Source: Clitoria ternatea
Taxonomy: Eukaryota > Streptophyta > Magnoliopsida > Fabales > Fabaceae
NCBI GenBank assembly: GCA_037962975.1
Contig: CM075675.1
Location: forward strand, 5,528,001-5,592,000
Reading direction: 5' to 3'
DNA length: 64,000 nucleotides
A program made the position numbers and the translations under genes. The notes beneath the pieces are model-generated. The model saw nothing but the letters and a program-made list of their open reading frames with translations, searched no databases and was not told where the DNA came from. Within the stretch, counting starts at the first letter, position 1. Each line of letters starts with the position of its first letter. Shown here one piece after another: positions 1 through 11,534 of this stretch.

Positions 1-1418
1 TATCTTTTCTTCTCCCTTTATAGTGATCATGTTAAACTTGAGTTGAAAATTACAGGGAAATTATAAAATCATGTAATAAAATATAAATTTTTTACATGAC
101 AAAATTATGTAAAAATATACTGTTAATTGGGTTTTTTTACGCATGTCATTGATTAGGAAGTTCAAATCATGTCATATGAAGAGATTAAACTTTGTTAAAA
201 AAATTAGTGATTTCTATACTTCAAATGAAAGTTTTAACTTACAATTATGAAACACCATTGAATTAAAAAAGAAAAGAAAAATCATACAAAAATTTAGGTG
301 GAAAAGATTGTTACTTCTAACCCATTTTTGAAAAATTATTACTTCTTTTCTTTAGAAAAAAGGGTGGCTTTTTGAAGCACAAGGAAAAGATGTTTGATCA
401 TTTGAATCTCTAAGCCATGGTAAAAATAATAAATAAATAATTACAAGTGCAATGAAGGGTCAAGAGCCAAAACACATACATCCCCATATAACACTGAAAT
501 TATACGGTAACAAAATAGTATCTGAACTTTACAAAAAAAAAACACAAATATTTATCATATAATATCTTTTTCTTCATCAGTCATTCTTTATATATCTCAC
601 CTTTTTATATTTTATTTTCTTTTATCTTTCATGCTATCTGATCATCAATAATTATTAAACTACTTTTTTTCTAAATTATCAACATATGAAACAATAAAAA
701 TGTAGTCATATTATATATTTTATTTACTAGTGTTCTCCCTAGATTGAGGGGACCATGCTTTCCCTCCGTCTCTCCCATTTTTAGACGAAAATTAAGAAAA
801 CTGTGATACCCTTAATCCCTATTGAATATAGTTATTTTTACGTCACCTTAGGTTTGGATTAAAGATCCAATTTCTTCCTTTTTTACTTATTGTATAAATA
901 GTCTCAAGATCTCCTTTTATAATCAACTAACATATTTATTGAGTAATATAAACTTTTAAAAAAAATTCTAGGATTTATTATGTTTTACCCTCTAATTAAA
1001 GTTTTTGCTATGAAACTCAATTTTATTTATCTCCCTATTCATACAATATTCTACAAATACGATTTTTGTATCTAAAATAAACGGTGTTGTACTGTTTAGT
1101 GGGAAGAAAAAGGAGAGACAATAAAAAGAAAGATTAATCATGGGGGAACATTGAAAGCATCAAGATTCTTGTAAAAAGATGGTCTTGTCCTATGCCAATC
1201 ATAACATCCTCCTCTCCTATACAAGAACAACCAGACTGGAATGAAAATTGAAATTATACCATACAACAACACACAAAGCAAAAAAATAATAATAATAATT
1301 TAATTATAAAAAATATTAATTAAAAAAAAGTCTTTTCCTTTAAGTTGGTCAGCAGTCAGAATTGCTTGCCCTTGCCGACATGATCCACTGTCACTACACC
1401 AAATTGAGTAGAAAGATA
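1..1418. other. AT-rich intergenic DNA, no gene recognised
   Basis: Low-complexity AT-rich sequence with scattered A and T runs. No open frame resembles a known protein on either strand, and no tRNA or repeat with clear ends was recognised. Confidence 0.6.
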
Positions 1419-1592
1419 GCCCGTTTGGATTGCTCTTTTGGTTGGTCAAACCTCGGTTTGACCAACCCCAAAAATAAATCCTACGGTCAAACGGAGTTTT
1501 GACTATCTCGAACGGCGTGAAGGATCAATATCAACCCTTAAATTTCTTCATTTCCCCAACTCCGTTTCCTCAACTGGAAACCAAACGGACTA
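1419..1592. mobile_element. MITE-like repeat, copy 1
   Basis: A short non-coding repeat bounded by inverted ends: it opens with cccgtttggatt and closes with aaccaaacggac. An internal inverted repeat around ggttggtcaaacc and ggtttgaccaacc would fold as a hairpin. The interior carries a gatcaatatcaa segment that recurs as gatcaatattaa in the copy at 38741-38914. No coding capacity. The superfamily is not assigned because no target duplication is clear. Confidence 0.55.
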
Positions 1593-4500
1593 AATATCAG
1601 TTCTGAAGAAAATCTGCTACACAACACAGCATCCTACATACACTTCTAATAACTTCAGTCAGCACACATAACTTTTTCATTTACATCCTTGTTTGACTTT
1701 TTTCCAGTCATTAAGTAGCTACAGAAACTTTCATTATTTCTTGCATTGAGGTGGTTGGAGATACCTAAAATTCTTTCACAACAAAATTACCAATGGCAAC
1801 ATCAATGCTAAATATATAGTTGTATGATAGGTAGTTATAGAAATTAGATTTCATCAACTTAATTAATTAATAGTTAATATTAATCTGATATTTCGTTTAA
1901 GACTTATTCAAATTTTATTTAATTAATGGATTAAAAGTTTATTTTTAATTAACTTTAGTTGAGAATCACAACAAGAAAATAAACAGATGTTAAAACTCAT
2001 ATGACTTGAAACAGTGCAGTTATATATAGAGTATATGTATAAGAAATAATGATGATTAAAATTGTTGAGTGTGATACTTCCATAATATGTATAAAACGAT
2101 TACACCATAATGAGAAAGCTGAAGAAACTGGTAGATAATTGGTGGCCAGTTTCATGCTAGTTTCAATCTTCTGTTCATGCAGTAAAAGGACATACTGTGG
2201 CAGTGTGATTATTATAGAATGTAGAACAAAGAGTTACCATTCAAATAGCATCAATTCTTTGTACTGTATCTATAAATATATAACCAATCAAAAGTTTTAT
2301 GTGGCATTAAAATGTTTCAGTACAGATTTTTCTGCCTTTATTTTCTTTTTCCTATTATTATTATGCATCCATGACCTTTTGATTGGTAGTATGATATTAT
2401 AAGCATTGCTCTTCATACATAAAGTGACTTTAAAACATTGGTTAAAGATTCAATAATAAATATTTTTATTGAAAATTACGTTGAAATGTATTGAAAATTG
2501 AAAATTATGATGGTGGTATATTTATGATAATTTTTAATAAAAAAATTTTTTGATTCTTTAATCAGTTAACCTTTTCTTAACATATACTACATAGTGTTAT
2601 CAAGGAATTTTCTTAGTATCAAATATCCAATTATAAGAAATAGAGAAAAAAAATTAGTGTAAAAAGATTACTGAATGAATAATATAGCTCTTTCAGGATT
2701 CAGTTACATCATTTTCTAAAATTTAGAAAAGTATGACAACAAAAAAAACAAAGGGTGTTTGTGCAAATGAGTGAGAAGAAGAGTGAAAATGATATGAAAT
2801 TTCATCACCACCAGAAAACTCTTGAACCACACCAACCTGCTGTTCATGGCTTCAATAATCCCTTGAAACATTGATGCTGCATATTGTATGTAATAACCTC
2901 TCAACCATATCATGTACCTCCTCATACCGACAGGCCTCTTTCTTTATTCTTTTCTTTTTTAAAATTTTGATGCTGCACTCCTTGCTTCAACTTTTTTCCA
3001 ACCCTTTTCAGCAATCATGGCTAGCTAAACGGTTAATTCTGCAAAATTCCAATTTTCAACATTGAGATAAACATGGCACATAAGGCCCCATTAACATATA
3101 CATTATCACAAAATTGATGTTGGAAACGAAAGTTACCAAAGCTTGTGGGGCATTAGCTAAACAAAAACAATAATAACACTCATAGATAGAGAGAGAAGCA
3201 ACTGGGACCTTTAAGTATTGTAAATGGTTTGAAACTTATAAGTATGAATAAATTTAGTTGGAAAAATAAAATTTATTTTGATAATTTTTATGTCTCAGAA
3301 AAATTGGTTTTTGATTTTCATATAGAAGACGTCTTAATTTCAATGAGAGAGAGAATATGGATTGATGTGAAGGAAGGACCCTAAGACCTCTCCTTTGACC
3401 ACGACAACCATTGACATGGATATCCACTCTCCATTGTGGGCCTAATCATTTTGTAGTAACAAACACACCAGGAGATATGCCAGATTATCTATTACAAATG
3501 CTTCTTTGGATACAAAGATTCTTATCTTCTTCCTAGGTTGACACACGTCAAAACAATGTTGGGTTTGCCACCCACCCTACTGCTTCAAGCCACTCCAATC
3601 CTGCAGCAAAAGCAACATTCAAATTTTGGGATCCTGCCATTTTTGTGTCATATTTTTAGCAACTTAACTTCCTATCCAACAAGGGCATCTAGTGGTAGGA
3701 GCACACACCACCACATCATTTGAGGTTGTTTCCATCATGAAGTAGTAATATCATAAATTTCCATAAGATTTCTTATTTGGTTTAGTGTTCCCATTTTTGT
3801 GATACCTAATCATATGATCTCTAGTTGTGGTGAAACATGAGTAGGATCAGATATAAAGATAGCCACAGCCATGTTTTTCTTTTTTGCTATTATGAAAATA
3901 AAATAAGTTAAATGAAGAGGCAAGACTTGTAACAATGTTTTGTGAACTGTTGAAAACAGAAGACGCCAAAACTTGAATCAATTTTAAAAGGTGAGGCCAA
4001 AAAACGGCCAGATATATGTTTCCACTTTCCTCTAAAGTCAATCACATGCATCAGTAGACTAAAAGGACTTCAAATATTGTTGAAATGCTGCCCTTACAGC
4101 TTTGAAGTTGAAATTTACATGAAAGTAGATTTATGTTTAGTAACTGGCTCACAGGTGTCAACAGAAAGATGGACTTTAGTATATGTTTAAAAACAAATCC
4201 GGTTAAATATAGATCCGGAACATAAGAAAGACTTTTAGTTAAAATAAATATGAATCCAAACATGCACTTAATGGTATAACTTTAAATGAATATTTTGATT
4301 ATGGTATATTTATTTGTTATTGGAACAAAATTAGAATTGTTATTTAAAATAGTTTAGGTGAGTCTAAACACTACACGATCCATGTCTAAATGGTTTTAAA
4401 GAATCAAGAACTGGAGACCCTATGATAAACTGAAACTTCTACATCAGGTAGTTTTGCAGAAAGCAGTGAGGCCTTTTGTTTTTTGGTCAACACAGTTAAC

Positions 4501-5568
4501 AACTAAGCTGGAGCACTAAAGTCATCAGATGTGATGGAAATCAGGTGGTCAAACAGTATGATAACTCATGTTATTCTATTCAGTCACACAATTTAGCAAG
4601 GCAAGCAGAATCTATAGACTATGTATTGTGTTATGGCATATCAAGACATGAACTATCAATTGAGATATATAATCAAAATTCCATGTACTATTATTGTTGC
4701 GTCCTTTTCTCCATTCAGGTGAAGATTTCATGTTAATGCCACCCCATGATGTCATTTTAACGTAGTTGTCGATGAGAAAACAAAAAAGATTGCTCCAGGC
4801 TTTTTTTTAATAATTTTTCAGAGACCATAAAATTCAGTTTCCTTTGAATTTTTAGATATTTTGTATGAGTGGTTTACATCAATACATCATATCGATGTCA
4901 ATAGCTGAAAAAAGAGAACCACAGAACCTTAAAGAAAATAAATCAAATCCTGAAAGCTATTTCCAATGAACATGTACAAATACAATGCTTCTAGTCCAGT
5001 TTTTTTTTATCTCCACAAAGTGAAACAGAAGAGCAAGTATAAGAGGACTATATTAATGTCTCAGTATCTCCATGACAACTAGAAATTGGAATCTTCACAC
5101 AAGAGGAAGTTAGGAAACATGGCTTTGCTCATTAAGGCAAATTTTACATATTCCTTCAACAAGAGCTAATGAAGTGCTGTTTTTAAGTTGTAGATATATA
5201 TAGATATTAGAATTAGAACTCAATCATTATATTATTATAGAATCACTCTAGCAAAATTTTTGTGACAGTCTTCTTGCTCCCTTCCTGGATTGTTGTTATG
5301 CTAATAAATGAGCAAGGGTTCCTCCTTTACAAACTCTAAAAGTACAAAATAATTGCTGGAAAAAAGATTGATGATTCATTAGAATCAAAGCTGATAATAA
5401 CACAGTCACTAACAACATGCTTTTTAGGTCTCTTCTAATATTCCATCCGTTTCAATCCTGAGCGATGAAAACTTTTCCACTAGATGTAAGGGAATAGCAG
5501 AAGAGTTCTGGAAAGAATCTGATAAATCCTAAGATTACACAATTCTATAAGGGTTGAAAAATAGCACA
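1593..5568. other. Intergenic region downstream of the hAT-derived gene
   Basis: About 4 kb without a recognisable gene. Open frames up to 87 codons have no family resemblance and the composition of non-coding DNA. The right-hand few hundred bases should hold the 3' untranslated region of the minus-strand gene at 5569-8043; I could not fix its polyadenylation site. Confidence 0.55.
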
Positions 5569-8043
5569 TTACACTAAGGAAGCATCAGCATAGACCTCAG
5601 CCAGCATGCCATCCTCACTACCAGTCATGGCAAACAGTTCTGCATCTTTTTCTTCCTCACTAGAAAAGTCTCTCCTTTCAAGCTTGGAATGAGCTGCAAT
5701 AAATATCATTTTCTGAGCTCTCTCCAAGGCAACTCTTGAGTGTTTATTTGCATAAATTTTCCTCATGAAAGACCAATTACTCTTAAACGCACATGAGGTT
5801 GCATGCAGAAAAATGAGCCTCACTGCAATCTTTCCCAGGGATTTAAACTCACTCAAGCATGTTTCCCAGACAAGTCTACTGCTCAGTGGATTCGCAACTT
5901 TCATCTTCCCAGTTACCGGGTCCCTTTGTTTCATCTGAACTGCCTGTGCATATAGCGGATCAAGCCCCTCCGATCTCCATTTCATTAGCTCCATCAACAC
6001 AACATGAGCTTCCTCACGGGAAGCTAGCCTTGTCAATAACTTATCTACGTCTTTCTCCTGTTCACGTGTCAAACACTTGAATGGAGGAAGATACTTTCCA
6101 CTTGTGTCTTTCATCAAGTAAAGCGGATCGAGTATAAATGCAGCTGACCATGCAGGGTGATAGTTTCTCCTAAACCGTTTTTCAAGTATTTTCTCCACAG
6201 GTCCTTCCACAAAATTGTACTTCGCACGCCACTCTTTCACTTTGGCTCTCAGCTCCTCCCAAAGAGGCAAGCATCGGCCAATCAACGGCCTCTCATCCTC
6301 AATATCTTGAACCATTCCCTTTATGAGCTTCACAAGCGAATAAACTGCTTCTAGTTCATTCCAAAATCCCTCATTCTGAACCATCCCTGCGACTTCTCTG
6401 GCCAGTGGATCCTCCATGCATGATACCTTAAACGTATCCTCCAACAAAACCATTTGGATGACCCTAGCACAGCTCAAAATGTCCTCCAACATTGGAAACA
6501 CAGACCCAAAGTTCTTCATCGGATCACATTTCGGCAAAGGGACCCGAAGCAGTCCGCCATAGTCAAGCTCCTGCATCCGGTACTTGAGAAAAATATTCCT
6601 CACCTGCGATTCAGTGTTTATAAAACTCGCAACCTTTAGGCAATTCTCAGTGACAACCCTGAAAAGTGGTAGCTCGTTGTTAAAATCCTTGATTAAACTA
6701 ATGAACCCCTGAAGCTGACAAGAAGTATTTACCATCCAATGGTTCTGAATCTCCAAGTTCCTCAATGCCTTGGCCTTAAACTTGTCCGCAACGATCCCTA
6801 CACACCTCTGAACCACGCTGCCACTAGCCCCAGTGACCGTCTCCCACAGAACCTCCTCAGCATACTTGGATGACACCACTCCCCCGGTAAATACCGCCTT
6901 CTGGAACACACTAGTCCCATTAGGAAGATTCACCATAAACTTAACCAAACTCTCCCCTCCACAACACAAGTTATACCAATTCCTATTCTTCCATCCATCA
7001 CTAGCCACTTGAAAAAACATGGCATCCCTTATCTTAGCGTCACACTCAGCCTTGGCCTCACTAAACCTAGCATCAAGCCTAGGACCCGAAATCTCCCTCC
7101 TCAAACCCGCGGTTGGCAAACCAACCTGGCTAAGAAAGGCCTGAAACTTCCTATGCTCAACACTTGACAAAGACACAGACCCACATGACTCATACAACCA
7201 ATCAGCAAGCAATTCCAAAGCAGAATTAACCTGTTCCTTATTCAAAGCAGGACGAGGAGAAGTCTTGGGACTCTTGAGCTTCTTCACACTGTCCTCAAAC
7301 ATAGCCAAAGCACACAAATCCTCCTTCCCACCAGACAACACCAACTGATTCTGATTTTGATCCTGGTTCTGGTTCTGATGGTGATGGTGCAGGGTGTTAT
7401 TCTGCACCTGGTTGTACCCCATTTCACCACCACCAAACCTAGAAGACTCCACCATTGCCAAGGCATGATTTTGATAACTAGTGGGTGATGAAACACCCAT
7501 TTGGGGAGAACCCCTTTTCCGGTTCGAACCGGGGGTGATAGAGGAAATAGGGAGGGGCGAGGGAACCGAACCGGGTCTCAACCCGGAACTGAAATTGGAG
7601 CAAGTTCCTCTCTTTAAGTGTTCAGAAGCGGTTCTTGAAGGGTTAGAGGCAGAGAAAACAGAGTCACAGAGGGAACACTTGAGTTTAACCGATTTGGGCA
7701 AACCCGTGTCAGGATTTCGGATCAAAATGGGTTCCAAGTGAGCCCAATACCACGCGCCTTTGCCTTTGATGGCTTTGGTGCGAACGGTGATGAGACCCTC
7801 GTAGCGTTTGTTAACGGCCTTGACGGCGATGTCGTCGGCAGAGGAAGAAGGGAGAGGGTCGGTGGTGGAGGTGGAGTTCGTGGAAGCCATTATTTGGGTG
7901 TCGGAATTCGTGCCCAAAATTGGGTCTTGAGGTTCCCTGAGGTTAAGGGTCAAAACGGGGCAGTGTTGCTGGTGTTGCGTGGTGAAGGTGATTTCACCAT
8001 TGTTGTTGGGGTGGTGGTGGCAGTGGGTTTCGTTTTGGGGCAT
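5569..8043 (-). CDS. BED-finger, hAT/DUF659-type domesticated transposase protein
   Basis: Uninterrupted 824-codon frame without introns. Residues about 118-150 form a BED-type zinc finger with Cys123, Cys126, His142 and Cys148, preceded by an aromatic patch (WYWAHLEP) typical of these fingers. The central part (about 265-700) resembles the DUF659/hAT RNase H-like core, including VASDGWKN near residue 345. The C-terminal part resembles the hAT dimerisation region. This architecture matches a small conserved plant family (Arabidopsis At1g12380/At1g62870 type) thought to derive from a hAT transposase but kept as a host gene; biochemical function is unknown and a nuclear DNA-binding role is inference. 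No terminal inverted repeats or target duplication flank it, and there are no stops or frameshifts, which supports domestication rather than an active transposon. The first ATG follows an in-frame TAA directly; residue 52 (ATG at 7888-7890, MASTNS...) matches the usual family start, so the first 51 residues, rich in His, Asn and Gln, may be an extension or untranslated. Confidence 0.88.
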   Translation of the reverse strand: MPQNETHCHHHPNNNGEITFTTQHQQHCPVLTLNLREPQDPILGTNSDTQIMASTNSTSTTDPLPSSSADDIAVKAVNKRYEGLITVRTKAIKGKGAWYWAHLEPILIRNPDTGLPKSVKLKCSLCDSVFSASNPSRTASEHLKRGTCSNFSSGLRPGSVPSPLPISSITPGSNRKRGSPQMGVSSPTSYQNHALAMVESSRFGGGEMGYNQVQNNTLHHHHQNQNQDQNQNQLVLSGGKEDLCALAMFEDSVKKLKSPKTSPRPALNKEQVNSALELLADWLYESCGSVSLSSVEHRKFQAFLSQVGLPTAGLRREISGPRLDARFSEAKAECDAKIRDAMFFQVASDGWKNRNWYNLCCGGESLVKFMVNLPNGTSVFQKAVFTGGVVSSKYAEEVLWETVTGASGSVVQRCVGIVADKFKAKALRNLEIQNHWMVNTSCQLQGFISLIKDFNNELPLFRVVTENCLKVASFINTESQVRNIFLKYRMQELDYGGLLRVPLPKCDPMKNFGSVFPMLEDILSCARVIQMVLLEDTFKVSCMEDPLAREVAGMVQNEGFWNELEAVYSLVKLIKGMVQDIEDERPLIGRCLPLWEELRAKVKEWRAKYNFVEGPVEKILEKRFRRNYHPAWSAAFILDPLYLMKDTSGKYLPPFKCLTREQEKDVDKLLTRLASREEAHVVLMELMKWRSEGLDPLYAQAVQMKQRDPVTGKMKVANPLSSRLVWETCLSEFKSLGKIAVRLIFLHATSCAFKSNWSFMRKIYANKHSRVALERAQKMIFIAAHSKLERRDFSSEEEKDAELFAMTGSEDGMLAEVYADASLV

Positions 8044-8310
8044 TTAGCCATAAAGGGTGGTCACCCCACTGCCACGGTTGAGGGAAGAAGAAGCACTGAA
8101 GGTGGAAACAAGAAAATGAATTAAGAGATAAAGCGGGTGCAAAGTGTTTGATGAATTGTATAGGTGAAGGAAAGTGAGTGAGTGAGGAGAGTTTAGGAGG
8201 TTACTACTAGTACTTGGAAAAAGGGAGTAGGGAGGTGCATATAGAGTGGAGCTACTCAACAGGAACATAGGAAGGAAGGAAGGGAAGAAGAGAGAGAGAG
8301 AGATGAGTCA
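8044..8310 (-). promoter_or_regulatory. Likely leader and proximal promoter of the hAT-derived gene
   Basis: On the minus strand this is a strongly CT-rich stretch (CTCTCTCT runs at about 8288-8303 followed by CTTCC repeats), typical of plant 5' untranslated leaders. A TATATG stretch lies near 8240 and a TTGACT core near 8310. Assignment is by position and composition only; no transcription start can be fixed. Confidence 0.35.
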
Positions 8311-9472
8311 ACCAAATTTGTATTTCTCAACCAAAAAGGGGTACGTTTATTTTTTCTTTAACTTGGTTCTTTACTTGTTTTTTTGTAATGGAGAGATCAG
8401 GGTAGAGAAGAGCAAACAAGGAAACATGTTCAGGGGTTTAAATTAAAAATTTTGTTTTGAGTAAAATAAATAACTCATTTAGAATTTTTTTTTGGTTTTA
8501 TTCTCTCTCTAACAATCATGTGAACACGAACTATTATTTGTAACGAATATCTTTATTGTGAAAAGGGTAAAATGAGTTTTAATTTAAAAAAGTTAACTTT
8601 AAAATATTTAATTAGAAGTTATTTCAAACTTGTTAAATAAGAGGGTTTAAGTCCAATTTATTGAAAGACTAGACACAAATAAATATCGGATTGAAAGTCC
8701 TAACACATTAGCGAAAAGTATCTGCCTCAAATGGTGAGGAGTCTCTCTTCGTATGTAATTAATTATAATTCTAAATCACAATCCATAATAGTAAGAAGAA
8801 ATAGTCACTTTCTAAAAAATATGCTTAATATTACAACCAACCTTCAAGTATTAATCTAGCAATGTTAATTAAAGATCTAGCAACACCACTTTGGTAACAT
8901 CATGTAACGCTTTAAAAACTACTTCAAGGATTTCAATGTGTGTAGTTTGTAATATTTTAACTAAAGCAATTCCTTCCCAAACACTCCGAACCTTTGCTAT
9001 ATATTCATTAGTGTATCGTAATCTTTTAGTGAAACATGTAATATTTGTGTCTTTTATTGTCCCTCTACAATAAGCTCTAAGAGAATCTTACTTACTTGAT
9101 TCATTAGTTTTTAAGCAACACCAATTTTCTCTCGGTGAAATCCATCTATCTTCAATTTATCTCTTACTTCTTTACTTGGTAGTTATTAGTTGAGCATTTA
9201 TTCAATATATCATGCACTATTCAACAACAATTTTTCCATGACTGACTTGGTCTAATGAAATGTGGATGATAATAATGTTTATTCCTCCATGTTTATAGAA
9301 GATGCTAGATAGTAGCTTATATGCTAGTTCAATCTTGGTCCATCCCTTCCAAACTTGTAATTATTGTTCATCTCATCCAAAGATTATTCCTTGATACCAA
9401 ATGTTTCCAAAGACAATCAGAATTGGATAATCTCTCATAAGATGAACAGTATCTTCCTTCTTGATCTCGGTC
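8311..9472. other. Intergenic DNA, nothing recognised
   Basis: AT-rich sequence with no supportable gene. The part from about 8880 to 9450 is less AT-rich and could be an old decayed transposon, but I could not assign it to a family on either strand. Confidence 0.4.
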
Positions 9473-9861
9473 TGATACTGGTACCAGTAGCATAAGGTCC
9501 ATATTGGTAACTAAATAACCACATCCAATATCACAATGACTCCTACATTATAGTTTCTTGTGGAGCCCCTGATAACCGATATTAGTAACAAACCGATATT
9601 AGATAGAGGTCGAGAGCCATGTTGGGGCATATTGGTTAACACCTATAACCATGTAAAAGATGTCTATACCTGTGTCATTTTTCCTTGAACTTTACAGAAA
9701 AAATGCTTAAAAGAGATCAAGGCAAAGGGTCGTCACCCAACTCCATAAATAGCACTCATTTACTACACATGAGGTGTGTCCATCTTCCCCATCTTAAGTT
9801 TAACTTCTGGTATACCGGTTACTAACTTAAACATTAAAGTGTCCTTCCAAGTAGCACCATA

Positions 9862-10314
9862 GACCAACACGAGACCTTTCCAATGTGCTTTTGTCCTCAT
9901 TCACACATTTCCTGAGAACTTCCCAGGAGGTCACCCATGCCAGAATTACTCTAAGTTAAGCACGCTTAACTTTGGAGTTCTTAAGTGATGGGCCACCGAA
10001 AAGGCTAATGCATTTGTTTATATAGGTAGTACGAATTCATTTCTTTAAGCTATCCTCGACTGTATAGTCCCATACCTATACAGTCTTTGGATCCCTATCA
10101 TTCTGGTATGTATTCGGTTCGTTCATGTGTCCCTCCCACTGGAAGCCTGCCAGGAGCCGCTCCTTGTCCGTGCCTATGCACCGGCGATCACTCCCCGCCC
10201 TCAACAGTGCCTGGGATGCCACATTCCCCGCTGGAAGCCTGCCAGGAGCCGCTCCTTGTCCGTGCCCATGCACCGGCGATCACTTCCCGCCCTCAACAGC
10301 GCCGGGATGTCACA
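9862..10314 (-). mobile_element. Cassandra-type LTR (TRIM) with 5S rRNA-derived domain
   Basis: Read on the minus strand, the block opens TGTGACATCCC at 10314. It then has a GC-rich head present in two tandem copies, a TATATAAAC stretch near 10018-10026, and a 5S rRNA-like domain. It ends with a segment including GTGTGAATGAGGACAAAAGC and CTCGTGTTGGTCTATGG, which I recognise as the conserved 3' part of Cassandra LTRs. Cassandra elements are plant terminal-repeat retrotransposons in miniature whose LTRs carry a 5S-like RNA polymerase III promoter; they have no coding capacity. Only one LTR is present, so this is a solo or truncated copy. It sits inside the left LTR of the surrounding element with loss of host sequence at the junction. 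The distal end near 9862 is judged from where host similarity stops. Confidence 0.75.
9914..9998 (-). other. 5S rRNA-derived domain in the Cassandra LTR
   Basis: On the minus strand this contains AAGTTAAGCGTGCTT, matching the 5S box A region, then AGAGTAATTCTGG resembling the intermediate element, then ATGGGTGACCTCCTGGGAAG, matching box C. Spacing follows 5S rRNA. The 5' third of 5S rRNA is replaced by Cassandra-type sequence, and box A continues AACTTA rather than the usual GGGC. It is therefore not a functional 5S rRNA gene but the internal promoter domain typical of Cassandra. Whether RNA polymerase III still uses it cannot be told from sequence. Confidence 0.8.
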
Positions 10315-10316
10315 TT
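10129..10316. repeat. Tandem duplication (about 91-95 bp) of the Cassandra LTR head
   Basis: Two adjacent copies (about 10133-10225 and 10227-10316) share ctggaagcctgccaggagcc and caccggcgatcac, and both end in a gggatgycacatt motif. They differ at only a few bases. The block is far richer in GC than its surroundings and produces spurious open frames on both strands. Confidence 0.85.
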
Positions 10317-10379
10317 GCATACTAAGTTTATCCCTCATACCAGACAAAACATTGACACATCTAGTAGGACCCGCTAAAG

Positions 10380-10840
10380 TTATTCTCACATCAACATTTA
10401 GCTTCCCAAGGTAACATTCAATAGTAACTATTAGCATCTTAGATTTACACCTTGAATCATCATTTAGCACCCCAAATTTGCATCTAAGAGCAACATTTAA
10501 CATCCTGGATTTGCACTCCTAATTAACACTTAGTCTCCAAAACTGTCATCAAGGAACAACTTTTAGCATCCCAGATTTGCACCCTGAATTATCATTTAGC
10601 ACCTGTGATTGGCATCCAAGAGAAACATTTTAGCATCTGGATTTACACATCAGATTCTAACTTAGTTTTCAAAATTGTCATCAATGAACAACATTTAGCA
10701 TCCCAAATTGGCATCTCAGGTTAACACTTAGTACCTATGATTGACATCCAAAACCGAAACTAAGCACCTAGGACTAACATCTTGGATTAGTATTAAGTAT
10801 CCTAGATTGACATCCTAGATCAATCATTGATTATACCATA
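10380..10840. repeat. Degenerate tandem array with a ttagcatc core
   Basis: Imperfect repeats of roughly 30-35 bases run through the interior of the LARD-like element. The units vary around acatttagcatcccagatt and ttgcatctaagagcaacatt. A second, shorter array of about four units around aagccctaagaatggccaa lies at about 10982-11050. No coding frame runs through either array. Confidence 0.65.
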
Positions 10841-11534
10841 ACATCATACATGTTATAATAAGGCTCATGCAGACCTTAAGAATTATTTCTATACATGTTA
10901 TTATTTGACATTTCATATAAAATTTAAAGCATACAAATTTTCATAAATCAACATCAAGAATATATTTAAGATCTTATTTTAAGAAGCCCTAAGAATGGCC
11001 AAAGCCCTGAGAGCGGTCGAAGCCCCAAGAGTGATTGAAAGCCCTAACTAGTGGCAAAACTAGTCACCTAATATGAATATGACTAGTAACTTAGCGTCCA
11101 CGAGCGGAAGCACTAGTAATTCGATATAAGTATGACTGTAAGTGTCATTCCTAAAGTGTGGCATATTGTTGGATTTGAAGTGGGAGATATAAATGATTAA
11201 GTCCCCTTTTATAATTGAGCCTTGAGGGGGAAATGAGTGCAACCATAAGACGCAATGATTACAACATGCGGGCTTAATGATTTGCACATCAAACGACGAC
11301 CGCGTAAAAAATAAAGCGTCATGCCCAATTAGAAATTGCCATGTGGCATTTTCAAAAACTCATCTTTAAAAGAGAGTACAATCCAAAGTGGAGAGACATC
11401 AAACTAGTGGAAAGATTCAAAATAAAAACTTACAATACCAATATATCTCAAAATCTTCAGTGCCTACCTATATTAACTCATTGAAGCAATTTTCAAGTCA
11501 CTTCAATAGGGCGGGGGTGGGAATGATATGGGCC

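Larger units (their letters stand above)
9473..10351 (+). repeat. Left LTR of the LARD-like element
   Basis: Aligns with the right copy at 11535-12046 from the TGATAC start through the segment ending in gtagcaccata near 9861, and again from about 10315 to the end. The stretch between is not in the other copy: it is a Cassandra-type LTR that replaces roughly 90 bases of the original LTR. Confidence 0.6.

Noticed and set aside
1155..1180. agcatcaagattcttg, which partly resembles the miR172 sequence on the reverse strand
   Set aside because: Only about 12 bases agree, the central GATGATGC part of miR172 is missing, and no flanking hairpin arms were seen.
9914..9998. A 5S rRNA gene
   Set aside because: The 5' third of 5S rRNA is absent and the flanks are Cassandra LTR text, so it is a captured promoter domain, not a gene.
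10087..10503. Several overlapping GC-rich open frames of about 66-100 codons on both strands
   Set aside because: They arise from the duplicated GC-rich head of the Cassandra LTR and encode nothing recognisable.
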